DNA from: Candidula unifasciata
Lineage: Eukaryota > Mollusca > Gastropoda > Stylommatophora > Geomitridae
DNA: 64,000 nt
Direction of reading: 5' to 3'
Assembly: GCA_905116865.2 (NCBI GenBank)
Contig: CAJHNH020001147.1
Location: 611,740-675,739, forward strand
The translations under genes were made by a program, and so were the position numbers. Shown here one piece after another: positions 40,907-53,432 of the stretch. The notes below the pieces were generated by a model that saw only the letters and a program-made list of their open reading frames with translations, did not search any database and had not been told where the DNA came from. Each line of letters begins with the position of its first letter. The stretch's first letter is position 1.

Positions 40907-42400
40907 TAACATACTAAACTAACCAATCACACAGAAATAGCATACTGAACTAGCCAGTCACACAGAAATAGCGTACTAAACTAGCCAGTCACATAGAAAT
41001 AACATACTGAACTAACCAATCACACAGAAATAGCATACTAAACTAGCCAGTCACACAGAAATAGCGTACTAAGCTAGCCAGTCACACAGAAATAACGTAC
41101 TGAACTAACCAATCACACAGAAATAGCATACTAAACTAGCCAGTCACACAGAAATAACATACTGAACTAACCAGTCACACAGAAATAACGTACTGAACTA
41201 ACCAATCACACAGAAAAAAACATACTGAACTAACCAATCACACAGAAAAAAACATACTGAACTAACCAATCACACAGAAAAAAAAACACTGAACTAAACA
41301 ATCACACAGAAAAAACATACTGAACTAACCAACCACACAGAAATAACATACTGAACTAACCAATCACACAGAAATAACATACTGAACTAACCAGTCACAC
41401 AGAAATAACGTACTGAACTAACCAATCACACAGAAAAAAACATACTGAACTAACCAATCACACAGAAAAAAACATACTGAACTAACCAATCACACAGAAA
41501 AAAAAAACACTGAACTAAACAATCACACAGAAAAAACATACTGAACTAACCAACCACACAGAAATAACATACTGAACTAACCAATCACACAGAAATAACA
41601 TACTGAACTAGCCAGTCACACAGAAATAACATACAGAAATAGCCAGTCACACAGAAATAACATACTGAACTAGCCAGTCACACAGAAATAAAATATTAAA
41701 CTAATCAATCACACAGAAATAACATACTGAACTAGCCAGTCACACATAAATAACATGCTGAACTAACCAATCACACAGAAATAACATACTGAACTAGCCA
41801 TTCACACAGAAATAACATACTGAACTAGCCAGTCGCATAGAAATAGCGTACTGAACTAGCCAGTCACACAGAAAAAAACATACGGAACTAACCAATCACA
41901 CAGAAAAAAAAAAACATGCTGAACTAACCAATCACACAGAAATAGCATACTGAACTAACCAATCACACAGAAAAAACATACTGAACTAACCAATCACACA
42001 GAAATAGCATACTGAACTAACCAATCACACAGAAAAAACATACTGAACTAACCAATCATACAGAAATAATATGCTGAACTATCAAGGCAAACAGAAATAA
42101 CATGCTGAACTAACAAGGCAAACAGAAATAACATGCTGAATTAACCAATCATACAGAAATAATATGCTGAACTATCAAGGCAAACAGAAATAACACGGTG
42201 AACTAACAAGGCAAACAGAAATAACACGGTGAACTAACAAGGCAAACAGAAATAACACGGTGAACTAACAAGGCAAACAGAAATAACATGCTGAACTAAC
42301 CAGTAATACAGAAATAACATGCTGCACGAACAAGGCGAACAGAAATAACATGCTGAATTAACCCATCACACAAAAATAACATTCTTAAGTAACCAAAAAC
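40907..42400 (+). repeat. 31-bp minisatellite, right part
   Basis: Nearly 50 more diverged copies (AACTAACCAATCACACAGAA and variants with A-runs), drifting after 42060 to CAAGGCAAACAGAAATAACA units. Confidence 0.95.
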
Positions 42401-42690
42401 ATGGAGATAACACTATGCATTAAACGTAAGGCAAGAAGTGAAATGGAAACAGTTAATCTTTGTCTTTGTTTCGGTCTCTCCCTCCTTCTCCTTCTAGTTC
42501 CCTCACTTTTTCTGTCATGCCATACTCAAGACAACATGCATACAAATAAAAATATAAGTTTTCTGTCTAAAATAAACAAGTGAGACTTACACATCAAACC
42601 ACCGACTACGTGCTCGTTATCAAATGGTTAAACCAGAGCCAAACTTGAACTATACTGGGAAACCATCGATAACACATACACATACACACA
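42401..42690. other. No recognised feature
   Basis: Short spacer between two arrays; the 60-aa frame is unsupported. Confidence 0.4.
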
Positions 42691-43260
42691 CGCGCGCGCG
42701 TGCGAGCACAACATAAACTAACACACACATGACATAAACTCACACACACATGACATAAACTCAGACACACATGACATAAACTCAGACAGACATGACATAA
42801 ACTCACACACACATGACATAAACTCAGACAGACATGACATAAACTCACACACACATGACATAAACTCACACACACATGACATAAACTCAGACATACATGA
42901 CATAAACACACACACACACATGACATAAACTAACACACACATGACATAAACTAACACACACATGACATAAACTCACACACACATGACATAAACTCACACA
43001 CACATGACATAAACTCAGACAGACATGACATAAACTCACACACACATGACATAAACTAACACACACATGACATAAACTAACACACACATGACATAAACTA
43101 ACACACACATGACATAAACTCACACACACATGACATAAACTCACACACACATGACATAAACTCACACACACATGACATAAACTCAGACAGACATGACATA
43201 AACTCACACACACATGACATAAACTCACACACACATGACATAAACTCAGACAGACAAGTG
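42690..43260 (+). repeat. 21-bp ACATGACATAAACT minisatellite
   Basis: About 26 copies containing CACACACATGACATAAACTC; the 3n period explains the CVSLCHV and EFMSCVC frames on the - strand. Confidence 0.95.
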
Positions 43261-43448
43261 TGCCTTAAAATCAGGTTTGCCATCACACACACACACTCAC
43301 ACACACACACACACCCACACCTAACTAGCGAGCTGAGAAATAAAAAAGAACATAAATCAATCTAACAAGAATTTCGAATCTGCCATTAACCTAGATTGTC
43401 TTCTTGAAGCATATTGAAAGCATAATGGGATCCAGACCAATTAATATC

Positions 43449-43454
43449 CCCACT

Positions 43455-43521
<67 letters not shown>
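43449..43521 (+). repeat. (CA)n microsatellite
   Basis: Pure CA run; a shorter one lies at 43276-43318. Confidence 0.95.
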
Positions 43522-43522
<1 letters not shown>

Positions 43523-43625
43523 TTCGTCTCTGTCGGAGACCTGAACCCACGACCTCGGGATCCCAGGCCAGCGTCTAAACGCCCCACCACAGCGGTTTCC
43601 TAACTATTGAAAACGTTTCTTCTTC
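43522..43625 (-). mobile_element. tRNA-derived SINE-like unit with (TG)n tail (-)
   Basis: - strand: GCTGTGGTGGGGCGTTTAGA (A-box-like), GGTCGTGGGTTCAGGTCTCC (B-box-like), a short body GACAGAGACGAAATT, then the (TG)n tract as a possible 3' tail. Confidence 0.5.
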
Positions 43626-44239
43626 TTCTTTTGTCCTCAGACTTACTCCAGGTTATCTGTATTTGTGTTGTACGTCTCCAGTGGCTTGGGTGATGGATTC
43701 CCTCATCTTTATTTCAGGTTTCACCATCATTTCTCCATATCTCTCTTCGCCTTCCTCTTTCCTTCCTTCCCGATGTCCCGCTGTAAATCAAAATAAAAAA
43801 CATCTCAAAATGAAAATAAATAAATAAATAAATACATTCATTAAAACATGCTGTACAGTTTGGTCTGGCTGATTTCAGTGAGATGCCTGAAAGGTTTTAG
43901 TCTTTGCATGTCAGTATAGTTCACACTCGGTCTTATTCTAACTTTCTCTGGTATTCGAAACCATGTCCTTTTGGTTACCTCAATGTCGACTAGGGCATAT
44001 CAGACATGTCCTGTACGTCCACAGCGCCGGTGTGACTCTAATGACCAATTTCCTGTTCGGTGTTGATAAAACCCGGCACCATCTTTTTCTGAGACCCCTG
44101 CTTTTTATTAATATTTCAGCTAAACCACGATGAACTTACTAATATGAGCAACCTAATTTAGTTGTCAATGCACCATACCGTCAACGAGCCAGTTCTCTTT
44201 GATATTCACGTAGCGTGGAAAGACATGTTCCTCTTCTTG
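43626..44239. other. No recognised feature
   Basis: TTC and AAAT short repeats only. Confidence 0.4.
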
Positions 44240-44450
44240 ATTCATGGAACATCAGATCAAATGGTTTGGTCATATGTCAATACTACAACCAGACAGTGCA
44301 CCATAGAGAGCCCTGTCACTTAGACATAATGGAAGCAGAACTAGAGGTTGACCACACAAGCGATGGATAGATGGAATATACATAAATACCAGCATCAACG
44401 CAGCACATACCAAGACTTTCGCTCAATGCTTTATCAGACAATGACGTTGA
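44240..44450 (+). mobile_element. LINE ORF2 C-terminal scrap
   Basis: Frames read EHQIKWFGHMSILQPDSAP, then HNGSRTRG..RWIDGI and HTKTFAQC: the W-F-G-H-x and R-W-x-D motifs of the post-RT region. Same family as 2280-2440. Confidence 0.55.
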
Positions 44451-45474
44451 CATAATATAGGAGTAGAGAAGTTAGGTAAAATGATTCATAGTATGAATTG
44501 TAATAGGAAGTGATCAGTCTACTTGTCTTGCCCTTTGAAGGTAGCAAGTTCGTCTCATCGACGTGTCGTTCGTTTCACAAGTGCAAATTTGTACGCAGAT
44601 TTCCAAAGATCGTCGCTAAAGCTACGAAGTTCGTGCTTTATGCGACGCTCTGGGCAAATAGTTAGCCGTTCTGCGGAGATAGACTGTGCCATTTGGGATA
44701 AAGCTCGGCGCAATTAAGTTAGTCTTTTCGACTTTAGGCTTCACAAATAATATATGACAAACGTAATGGAGGAAAAGAAGAGGTGAGACAGACCTCTATC
44801 GTAACTTTATAACCCTTTAGGAAAAAGCGCATTCGTTAGTTTGTGACACTTTCTATTCCACTCAAAAACACAAATAATGCAGCTGATACAAGAAAAATTA
44901 AATAAAACCAACAGCAATAAAGAAGAAATAAGCATAACCTTTGCAAAGTTCACACATTCGGGTTAGAGATTTACCAGCCGGACAAAGATAACATGGCAAG
45001 TGGTTACAGCCGCGAATTGTCAATTGAAGAGAAATGAACCAGTGCTTGGAACACGGGGAGATTCTTGGTGGCAGGCCGCCCGTTCTGGGCCACGATAAAT
45101 GAAAGATTTCTTCCTGGGCGCAATTCCCCTGGGGTGGTTGGAATTTGATTTTCTTAAAGCTGGAGAAGACAGAATAAATTGGGGATGTGTTTTGCTCTAG
45201 GAGATTTTTCTCATTTCTCGTTATTGTGGATATCTGAACTTTTTTCTGTCAGATTTGGGAAATAACTGTATCGTTAATTCCACAGGTATGCTTTGTTGTT
45301 TTTCTTTTTCTGTTCTTTGGCGCAGCTGGCTCAACAGCTAGTATTGTTTAGCTCTCATGCAGAATACCGAGGTTCCAATAATCAGTAAAGTTCTTTTTTT
45401 TAAAAATCCTATCGGGAGCCAATATATTAGTTTTTTAAAAGCCTCACCTGTAAAGCGCTCACTAGCAAACGAGT
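44451..45474. other. Mostly featureless; tRNA-like SINE head at about 45325-45405 (+)
   Basis: GGCGCAGCTGGCTCAACAGC, then TACCGAGGTTCCAATAATC, resemble A and B boxes. The 64-aa frame at 44523 is unrecognised. Confidence 0.35.
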
Positions 45475-45535
45475 CCTCAATGTTAAGCTTGCGACCCTAA
45501 ATGTTAAGGTTGCGACACTAAATGTTCAGGTTGCG
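45475..45535 (+). repeat. 21-bp minisatellite, left remnant
   Basis: Two to three units (AATGTTAAGCTTGCGACCCT) of the array that continues at 47862. Confidence 0.85.
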
Positions 45536-46437
45536 CCACGTCGGTCAGACAAGGCGGTGCACCAATCCACTTTCTTAAGGCTGTGTTGATTTTCTTTTCC
45601 ATGGCTTCCACTGCAGTCATCGTCACCTCGTAGACTAGTAGTGGCCATAGAAGCTTCGGAATCAACATGAATTGGAGACACCATACCTTGAATTTTCCGA
45701 TCAGCCTGCATCGCTCGATCGCGAGCAGGCCTGTAGCCAGTGACTCATGTATTCGCCGGACTTCCGCTCTGTCAGATAACTTCGAATCGTAGACGCGACC
45801 GAGGCTCTTCACCGGTTCCTCCAGAACCGTAGGGATCTTGTTCCTTGCCACCGTAAAACTGGTCGCCGACACCTTGCCCTTATGGATTGACAGACTCCTC
45901 GATTTCTGCGGTTTGAACTGCATACCACTCCATTGGACCACCGCGTCCAATCTATTCAGGATCGTGCGGGCAGACTCCTCGCTGCCCGTTATTATAGTCG
46001 TGTCATCCATAAATACGCGTAGTGGCGGCAACCAGTGATCCCCTATTTGAAGGCCCAGTCCGTAGCCGGCCGCCCCGTCTAACATGATCTGCATTGCCAT
46101 GACAAACAGTATAGGTGAGATCGTACACCCCATAGCTATCCTAATCTGCAACTCAGTCCACCTCGTGGTAAACGTCGAGGTAGAGAAGCGCAAAGCGAAC
46201 TTGGAGAAATATTGCTCGACCATTTGACTGATCTGTGTCGGTACGTGAAACATGCGAAGGGCTCGCCACAGTAGCCTATGGGGGACTGCCCCGTAGGCGT
46301 TGGCTAAGTCCAACCATATAACGTGCAAATCGGTTCTCTCATGCTTGGCTCTCTGGATAGCCTCCCAGATCATGGTCGCGTGTTCAAGGCACCCAGGAAC
46401 GCCTGGAATACCACCCTTCTGAACAATAACATTTAGT
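45504..46437 (-). pseudogene. R2-superfamily reverse transcriptase, palm and thumb fragment
   Basis: After the deletion the frame resumes at VQKGGIPGVPGCLEH, then WLDLANAYGAVPHRLLW (RT motif A, with the catalytic Asp in LDL), MGCTISPILFVMAMQ (motif B), RVFMDDTTIITGS (motif C, FMDD) and KSLGRVYDSKLSD (motif E region). Catalytic Asp residues are present, but the fingers are lost and the frame ends in the flanking array. The Met at 46373 is only the first Met after the junction. Confidence 0.75.
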
Positions 46438-47861
46438 GCCGCTGGCTTTTTTCACAACGTCCTCAACCTCAGACCAAAGGGGAGGTACCATTTTAAATGG
46501 TACCTTCGGCACCGAAGGCTGTTTGAGTCCGCTAAGGATCTCTGGATTGTCATCGAGAGGCTCTCTCCTCTTTTTATCCGAGTACATCTTGCGTAGATGT
46601 AGCTCTAGTTCTTCCTGACTGACAACCAGAGTCCCAGACTTCGGTTGCTCGAATAGACCTCGGGCGAACTGATACGGGTCCCTAAAGAATTTCTCTCGCT
46701 CCCTTTTGGTTCTGCGTCTGTTGTTACAGAAACGCTCGGCGCGACAGAGGGCACTGTGTTTGTTCTTTAAGTGCACCCACACTTCATACAGCCCCTCCCG
46801 TTCGCTGCCTGTAGCGGCTTTGAACCGTTTTCTGAGGGCATTCTTGTCTGCCCGACACTTCAGAATGTCCCTCTGCCTCCTGCTAGTATTCTGCTTGGCA
46901 CCCGGCTGTGCCTTTACTACTGTCCCGAACTCGCGGGAGCAGTGTTCATATATTACATCACCAAATTTAGTAAGCTTGTCGCCTAGCGGCTTCTTGTTTA
47001 GAGTTTGTTTAAGTACCTCACATAATGTAACCTCCAACTTACACCACACCACCTTCTCGCTCGCAGGTGGAAACCTGATCTTGGAACGCACTTCTTCAGA
47101 AATCATCAAAGGTGCTCCTCCGCAGTCGACGTCATGGGCCTCTCCGGGCGAGTGGGGTTCACCCTGCCCGTCGTACCCTGACGACTCAGAAACTACCACA
47201 GGAGTGGTAGTTTTGCGACGGCGTTTACTGCGTGGAGCACCCTCGCATTTCATTCTTCCGGCATGCGTTCTCAGACCATGCAACCCCGTGAAGCTTTTCC
47301 CACATGTACAGAGCCAGCCCGGACGTTGGGCGAGTATCTCAGTCCGGGGGCTAGCAAAGTCGTCACCGAGGGTATCAATCAGATTGGGCCCTTCATTCTC
47401 CCCCCCCCTTTCGGAGGGCCCTGGGGGCATATTTCATTGTGGTCGTACGAAATCGGAGGTATTATATTGTGTTAGGGGTGATCAACCCGGTCCACAGTCG
47501 ACATCTGTCTCCAGATGTCAGTTTATCCCCCCGGCGATACCGGGGGGGCCAGTCTTTCCATAGGTGTCAAAAGGACTTTCCCGATAGTCACCAGTCTTTC
47601 CTGGTAGTCTTGTGGGCTAGCCACGTACAATAAGAATAAACTCACAGGGAGCAAGTACAGCGGGGATCTACAGTCATCAGTAGAAATTATCCTCTTTCGA
47701 CACACGTTTCGGCCCACGATTCCTAAACGTATTGGGAGGTGGGCCCACCTGAGTTCATGAAGCTCAGGGCTGCTTCCCCGCTGCACAGAATTACCGGATG
47801 GTGTTATTATTTCGGCCAGAGACAAGGCGACTTAGTGGTTTCGAAGGAGGTACTGTGAGAT
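45536..47861 (-). mobile_element. Defective R2-superfamily non-LTR retrotransposon inside the 21-bp array
   Basis: - strand element of about 2.3 kb with a 5' leader (47431-47861), an N-terminal zinc-finger region, a partial RT, and no 3' end. At its 3' side the coding sequence (GAPPCLTDV) runs straight into array units, so the C-terminal domain (endonuclease in this group) and 3' UTR are missing. An internal deletion removes the RT fingers. Both losses make it inactive. Confidence 0.8.
46384..47430 (-). pseudogene. R2-superfamily ORF, N-terminal part with zinc finger (348 codons)
   Basis: Starts with an acidic leader, then a zinc-finger-like module WLCTCGKSFTGLHGLRTHAG followed by RMKC, as at the N-terminus of R2/NeSL-type proteins, where it binds target DNA. 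A basic region (RSKRRRKTTTP) and a long charged linker with KREREKFFRDPYQFARGLF follow. The frame reaches VVKKASG, where the RT fingers should begin, and then shifts frame at an internal deletion (about 46420-46445). Confidence 0.7.
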
Positions 47862-49970
47862 AAGGTTGCGACACTCAATGTTAAGGTTGCGACACTAAAT
47901 GTTAAGGCTGCGACACTCAATGTTAAGGTTGCGACACTCAATGTTAAGGTTGCGACACTAAATGTTAAGGTTGCGACACTCAATGTTAAGGTTGCGACAC
48001 TAAATGTTAAGGTTGCGACACTCAATGTTAAGGTTGCGACACTAAATGTTAAGGTTGCGACACTAAATGTTAAGGTTGCGACACTAAATGTTAAGGTTGC
48101 GACACTCAATGTTAAGGTTGCGACACTCAATGTTAAGGTTGCGACACTCAATGTTAAGGTTGCGACACTAAATGTTAAGGTTGCGACACTCAATGTTAAG
48201 GTTGCGACACTCAATGTTAAGGTTGCGACACTAAATGTTAAGGTTGCGACACTCAATGTTAAGGTTGCGACACTAAATGTTAAGGTTGCGACACTAATTG
48301 TTATTGTTGCGACACTAAATGTTCAGGTTGCGACCCTGAATGTTAAGGCTGCGACCCTAAATGTTAAGGTTGCGACCCTAAATGTTAAGGTTGCGACCCT
48401 AAATGTTAAGTTTGCGACACTAAATGTTAAGGCTGCGACCCTGAATGTTAAGGTTGCGACACTAAATGTTCAGTTTGCGACACTAAATGTTAAGCTTGCG
48501 ACCCTAAATGTTAAGGTTGCGACACTAAATGTTATTGTTGCGACACTAAATGTTATTGTTGCGACACTGAATGTTATTGTTGCGACACTAAATGTTATTG
48601 TTGCGACACTAAATGTTCAGTTTGCGACACTAAATGTTCAGGTTGCGACCCTAAATGTTAAGGTTGCGACCCTAAATGTTAAGGTTGCGACCCTAAATGT
48701 TAAGGTTGCGACCCTAAATCGTAAGGTTGCGACCCTAAATGTTAAGGTTGCGTCCCTAAATGTTAAGGTTGCGACCCTGAATGTTAAGGCTGCGACCCTA
48801 AATGTTAAGGTTGCGACCCTAAATGTTATTGTTGCGACACTAAATGTTCAGTTTGCGAAACTAAATGTTCAGGTTGCGACCCTAAATGTTATTGTTGCGA
48901 CACTAAATGTTCAGTTTGCGACACTAAATGTTCAGGTTGCGACCCTAAATGTTAAGGTTGCGACCCTAAATCGTAAGGTTGCGACCCTAAATGTTAAGGT
49001 TGCGTCCCTAAATGTTAAGGTTGCGACCCTAAATGTTAAGGCTGCGACACTAAATGTTAAGGTTGCGACACTAAATGTTATTGTTGCGACACTAAATGTT
49101 CAGTTTGCGACACTAAATGTTATTGTTGCGACCCTGAATGTTAAGGCTGCGACCCTAAATGTTAAGGTTGCGACCCTAAATGTTATTGGTGCGACACTAA
49201 ATGTTCAGTTTGCGACACTAAATGTTCAGGTTGCGACCCTAAATGTTATTGTTGCGACACTAAATGTTCAGTTTGCGACACTAAATGTTCAGGTTGCGAC
49301 CCTAAATGTTAAGGTTGCGACCCTAAATGTTAAGGTTGCGACCCTAAATCGTAAGGTTGCGACCCTAAATGTTAAGGTTGCGTCCCTAAATGTTAAGGTT
49401 GCGACCCTAAATGTTAAGGCTGCGACACTAAATGTTAAGGTTGCGACACTAAATGTTATTGTTGCGACACTAAATGTTCAGTTTGCGACACTAAATGTTA
49501 AGGTTGCGACACTAAATGTTATTGTTGCGACACTAAATGTTTAGTTTGCGACACTAAATGTTCAGGTTGCGACCCTGAATGTTAAGGCTGCGACCCTAAA
49601 TGTTAAGGTTGCGACACTCAATGTTAAGGTTGCGACCCTAAATGTTAAGGTTGCGACCCTAAATGTTAAGGTTGCGACACTAAATGTTCAGTTTGCGACA
49701 CTAAATGTTAAGGTTGCGACCCTAAATGTTAAGGTTGCGACCCTAAATGTTAAGGTTGCGACCCTAAATGTTAAGGTTGCGACCCTAAATGTTAAGGTTG
49801 CGACCCTAAATGTTAAGGTTGCGACCCTAAATGTTAAGGTTGCGACCCTAAATGTTAAGGTTGCGACCCTAAATGTTAAGGTTGCGACCCTAAATGTTAA
49901 GGTTGCGACACTAAATGTTCATGTTGCGCCCCTAAATGTTAAGGTTGCAGCCCTGAATGCTAACGTTTAA
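47862..49970 (+). repeat. 21-bp minisatellite, about 100 copies
   Basis: Core unit GTTAAGGTTGCGACCCTAAA plus T, with variants (CACTCAAT, TTATTGTT, TTCAGTTT, TCGTAAGG). Variant blocks recur, for example CTAAATCGTAAGG at about 48717, 48968 and 49347. Confidence 0.97.
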
Positions 49971-50199
49971 ACATGTTTAAAACTGCAGGAAAATCCGACA
50001 AAGCCAGAACATACTTACACATCGCTTTGTGTGAGCTTGAAGAAGGCTAATGCTAATTCTGAAGCTGTATAGAAAAAGCAGGAAAAAAAAGGGGGGGGGG
50101 GGGGGGGGTGGAGGAAAACACGAAGTAGAAGTAGCAAAAACAGTAGTAGTAGGATGTAATGATGAAAAGAAAAAGAAGAAGAGGGGGAAAAGGACAAAG

Positions 50200-50378
50200 A
50201 AGAAGTAGAAGAAGAAGAAGAAGAAGAAGAAGAAGAAGAAGAAGAAGAAGAAGAAGAAGAAGAAGAAGAAGAAGAAGAAGAAGAAGAAGAAGAAGAAGAA
50301 GAAGAAGAAGAAAAAGAAGAAGAAGAAGAAGAAAAAGAAGAAGAAGAAGAAAAAGAAGAAGAAGAAGAAAAAGAAGAA

Positions 50379-50410
<32 letters not shown>

Positions 50411-50415
50411 GGAAG
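50200..50415 (+). repeat. (GAA)n tract
   Basis: About 215 bp of AAG triplets with AAA interruptions near the right end. A poly-G run is at 50091-50108. Confidence 0.97.
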
Positions 50416-51339
50416 ACACCAAACCCTTGCCTGGCCCCAGTCTCACTTGATAACCTGAAAATGAAACGCCTTTAACAGCCAATCAACGTTTCCATCAGCT
50501 GTCTTTATCTCCTAATTTGGTGATTCCCCCGGTGGTCGTCTGTTTCCGTTTCCGGTGTCCGGTGTCCGTCCGTGCATTCCCATAAAATGAACACAGATGT
50601 CTTTTTTTTTTTTTTGGAACTAACTTCACTCGTCTTGGTTGTGTTCGAAGTGTCTGTGGAAAGTCCTAATGTATTTATTCCCTTATAGTTACATTCATTC
50701 CCATATGTCACCCCTTATCCCTTGCTGACCGTTGAACTCTTGGTATCTTCTTTCTTTGGATTCTCTCGTCGACTGGTGAGTTCGAAAACATTCATTTTAG
50801 AAACATTAAATGGGGCATGTTAAAGCCCTGTGAAAACATTAGGGACTTCCTGGACAACATCTGAAATGAGCAGTTATAAAACATTTAAGATTGCGACATT
50901 TTGGGCATGTCGATCTTGATAGGAAGTTGGCAGAGAATCACAAAACAGGCAATAAAAAAATGAAACCATTGAATTAAGAGAAACAAAGAACATTGATGAG
51001 ACAGCGACCTTCAAAGAGAAACGAAGAACATTGATAAGACAGGGGCTGTCAAAAAGAAACGAAGAACATTGATGAGACAGGCAAAAGGTGTACATGATTC
51101 AACTGAAAGATAGAATCGATTGTTAATCCTATATAACATATACATGGCACAGCAGGAAAACGATCGTTCACATCCTTAACCACACAGGACCAGGAATGGA
51201 GGTTGTACGGGGTATCCGATCTACCTTGTTGGTTTGCCATCCAGATTGCGTTTTAAAGATCACAGGATGGTATAATAAACCTTCATGTGACAACGCGGAA
51301 GGAACAAAACTGACCAATAATCGTTTATTCGAGCATATT
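50416..51339. other. No recognised gene
   Basis: Contains three short repeats of AAACGAAGAACATTGATGAG between 50980 and 51080. Nothing else recognised. Confidence 0.4.
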
Positions 51340-51780
51340 TGCAATGTTGCTCTGTCCAGGTTCTATTTGGGCCTATCAATTCTCTGCTTTTCCTTCTGTA
51401 CAGATGTTCTATTTGGGCCCATTAACACTTTGCTCTTCCCTCTGTACAGATGTTCTGTTTGGGTCCATCAACGCTCTGTTCTTCTGTCTGTACAGATGTT
51501 CTATGTGGGCCCATCAACGCTCTGTTCTTCCCTCTGTACAGATGTTATATTTGGACCCATCAACACACCGCTCCTCCCTCTGTACAGATGTTCTATTTGG
51601 GCCCATCAACGCTCTGCTCTTCCCTCTGTACAGATGTTCTATTTGGGCCCATCAACGCCCTGCTCTTCCCTCTGTACTGATGTTCTATCTGGGCCCATCA
51701 ACACACCCATCTTTCCTTTGTCTGGGTTTTATTTGAGCCCATCAACGCTTTGCTCTTCCCTCTGTACAGATGTTATATTA
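51340..51780 (+). repeat. 46-bp minisatellite, about 9 copies
   Basis: Unit contains CTGTACAGATGTTCTATTTG and GGCCCATCAACGCTCTG; unit spacing is 46 bp. Confidence 0.93.
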
Positions 51781-52440
51781 ATACGAATACAGTAGACGAA
51801 GAGACATCAGTAGGCAAATGTTGATCTGTTTATTGCTGATCCAACAGACGCAATGTCCAGTCATCGTTCAGTGTTTTCACTAATATAATAATACAAGGGC
51901 CTAGTCACGACGACTGCTGTAGAAACACCACAAGTCAAATCTAGCTGTAATGACCTTTCGGTCCATACACCTCGCTTATGTCGACAGCTATTGGCTAAAT
52001 CCTCTCGTTTAATTCATTATTCACTTCTCCGTTTTAGGTCTCCTAGTACATATTCTTACCCGTTTATTCCAACCAAAAGACATTCCAGTCATGCTTTTAC
52101 AAACATGCAAACACACACACACACACACACACTTTTTTGGTACATAATTACACATATTTGTGAAGTATATAAAAATGGTTAGTGGCTTCCATTCTATTTA
52201 CATTTCTCCTTCGTCTGCTTATTCTTCTAATCGTTCTTATCATTATATTCATCTTTGTTTCCTCTCCTCGTATTCCTCCTCCTTCTTCTGCTTCTGCCGC
52301 TGTTGCTGCTTTTAATGTATTCACATTATTTATGGTTTACAGCTAGTCTGTGATATCTGCGTCTTTGGCCCAGCACAACCGATTTCAACAAAACCCTTAA
52401 AGAGTAGCCTTTTACGTCTTGTTTATCAGGGGTTAGTAAA
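51781..52440. other. No recognised gene
   Basis: Short (AC)n at about 52108-52131; nothing else recognised. Confidence 0.4.
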
Positions 52441-52442
52441 TC

Positions 52443-52444
<2 letters not shown>

Positions 52445-52490
<46 letters not shown>

Positions 52491-52785
52491 TCCTCTCTCC
52501 GTCTCTCTTTCTCACTCTTTATCTCTCTTCCTCTCTCTATCTCTCTCTCCCTCTCTCTTCCTATCTCTTTTCCTCTCCCTCTCTCTCTGTCTCTCTCTCC
52601 CTCCCTCTCTCTCTCCTTCTCTCTCCCCCTCTCTCTCCCTCTCTTTCTCTCTCTCCCTCTCTATCTATCTGTCTCTCTCTCCCTCTCTTTTCCTCTCTCC
52701 CTCTATCTCTCCCTCTCTCTCCCTATCTCTTTTCCTCTCTCTCAATCTCTCTCCCTCTCTCTCCCTTCCTCTCCCTTCCTCTCTA

Positions 52786-52839
<54 letters not shown>

Positions 52840-52850
52840 CCTCTCTCTAC
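52445..52850 (+). repeat. CT-rich low-complexity tract
   Basis: (CT)n with frequent CCCT, TTCC and ATCT interruptions over about 400 bp. Confidence 0.95.
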
Positions 52851-53178
52851 CCTAATTTTCCCAGCCAAAATGACACACATGAATATACATGCACAGTCTG
52901 CTACCTCAGTGCACGGAATTATCAGTTTCAATATACATTATAATAAACTAGCGTAGGTCCTTGACCTCCAGTTACTCTTCAAACCAAACATCACCTAACC
53001 CTATTTACTGCATTGCTATCAATGGTTATCGATTGACTTCAGCTTTTTTGTGTTCCACGCTTTGTCGATCAACCATGTCTTCTTTTGTGGTTCAGCTTCT
53101 AGGAAACAAGAGTGTCCCGCCATTATTTACTGCTCGCACGTTATGTTGGGAAAACTGAAAAGATGCACGAAATGAGAT

Positions 53179-53432
53179 GGTTGAATGTTTGATAGAAGGA
53201 GAGTCTAGGGGAGATGTCAAGTCAAACAATTGATACAGATAAAACAACAAGCAATGGTTGAATGTTTGATAGAGGGAGAGTCTAGGGGAGATGTCAAGTC
53301 AAACAATTGATACAGATAAAACAACAAGCAATGGTTGAATGTTTGATAGAAGGAGAGTATAGGGGAGATGTCAAGTCAAACAATTGATACAGATAAAGCA
53401 ACAAGCAATGGTTGAATGTTTGATAGAAGGAG
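53179..53432 (+). repeat. 77-bp minisatellite, left part
   Basis: Unit starts GGTTGAATGTTTGATAGAAG and contains GATGTCAAGTCAAACAATTG; starts at 53179 and 53256 (77 bp apart). Confidence 0.95.

Noticed and set aside
46706..47563. 285-codon + strand frame
   Set aside because: Antisense shadow of the R2-like N-terminal frame, which has the zinc-finger motif.
47862..49970. CCCTAA-containing array as telomeric repeat
   Set aside because: The unit is 21 bp with CCCTAA once per unit; molluscan telomeres are tandem TTAGGG hexamers.
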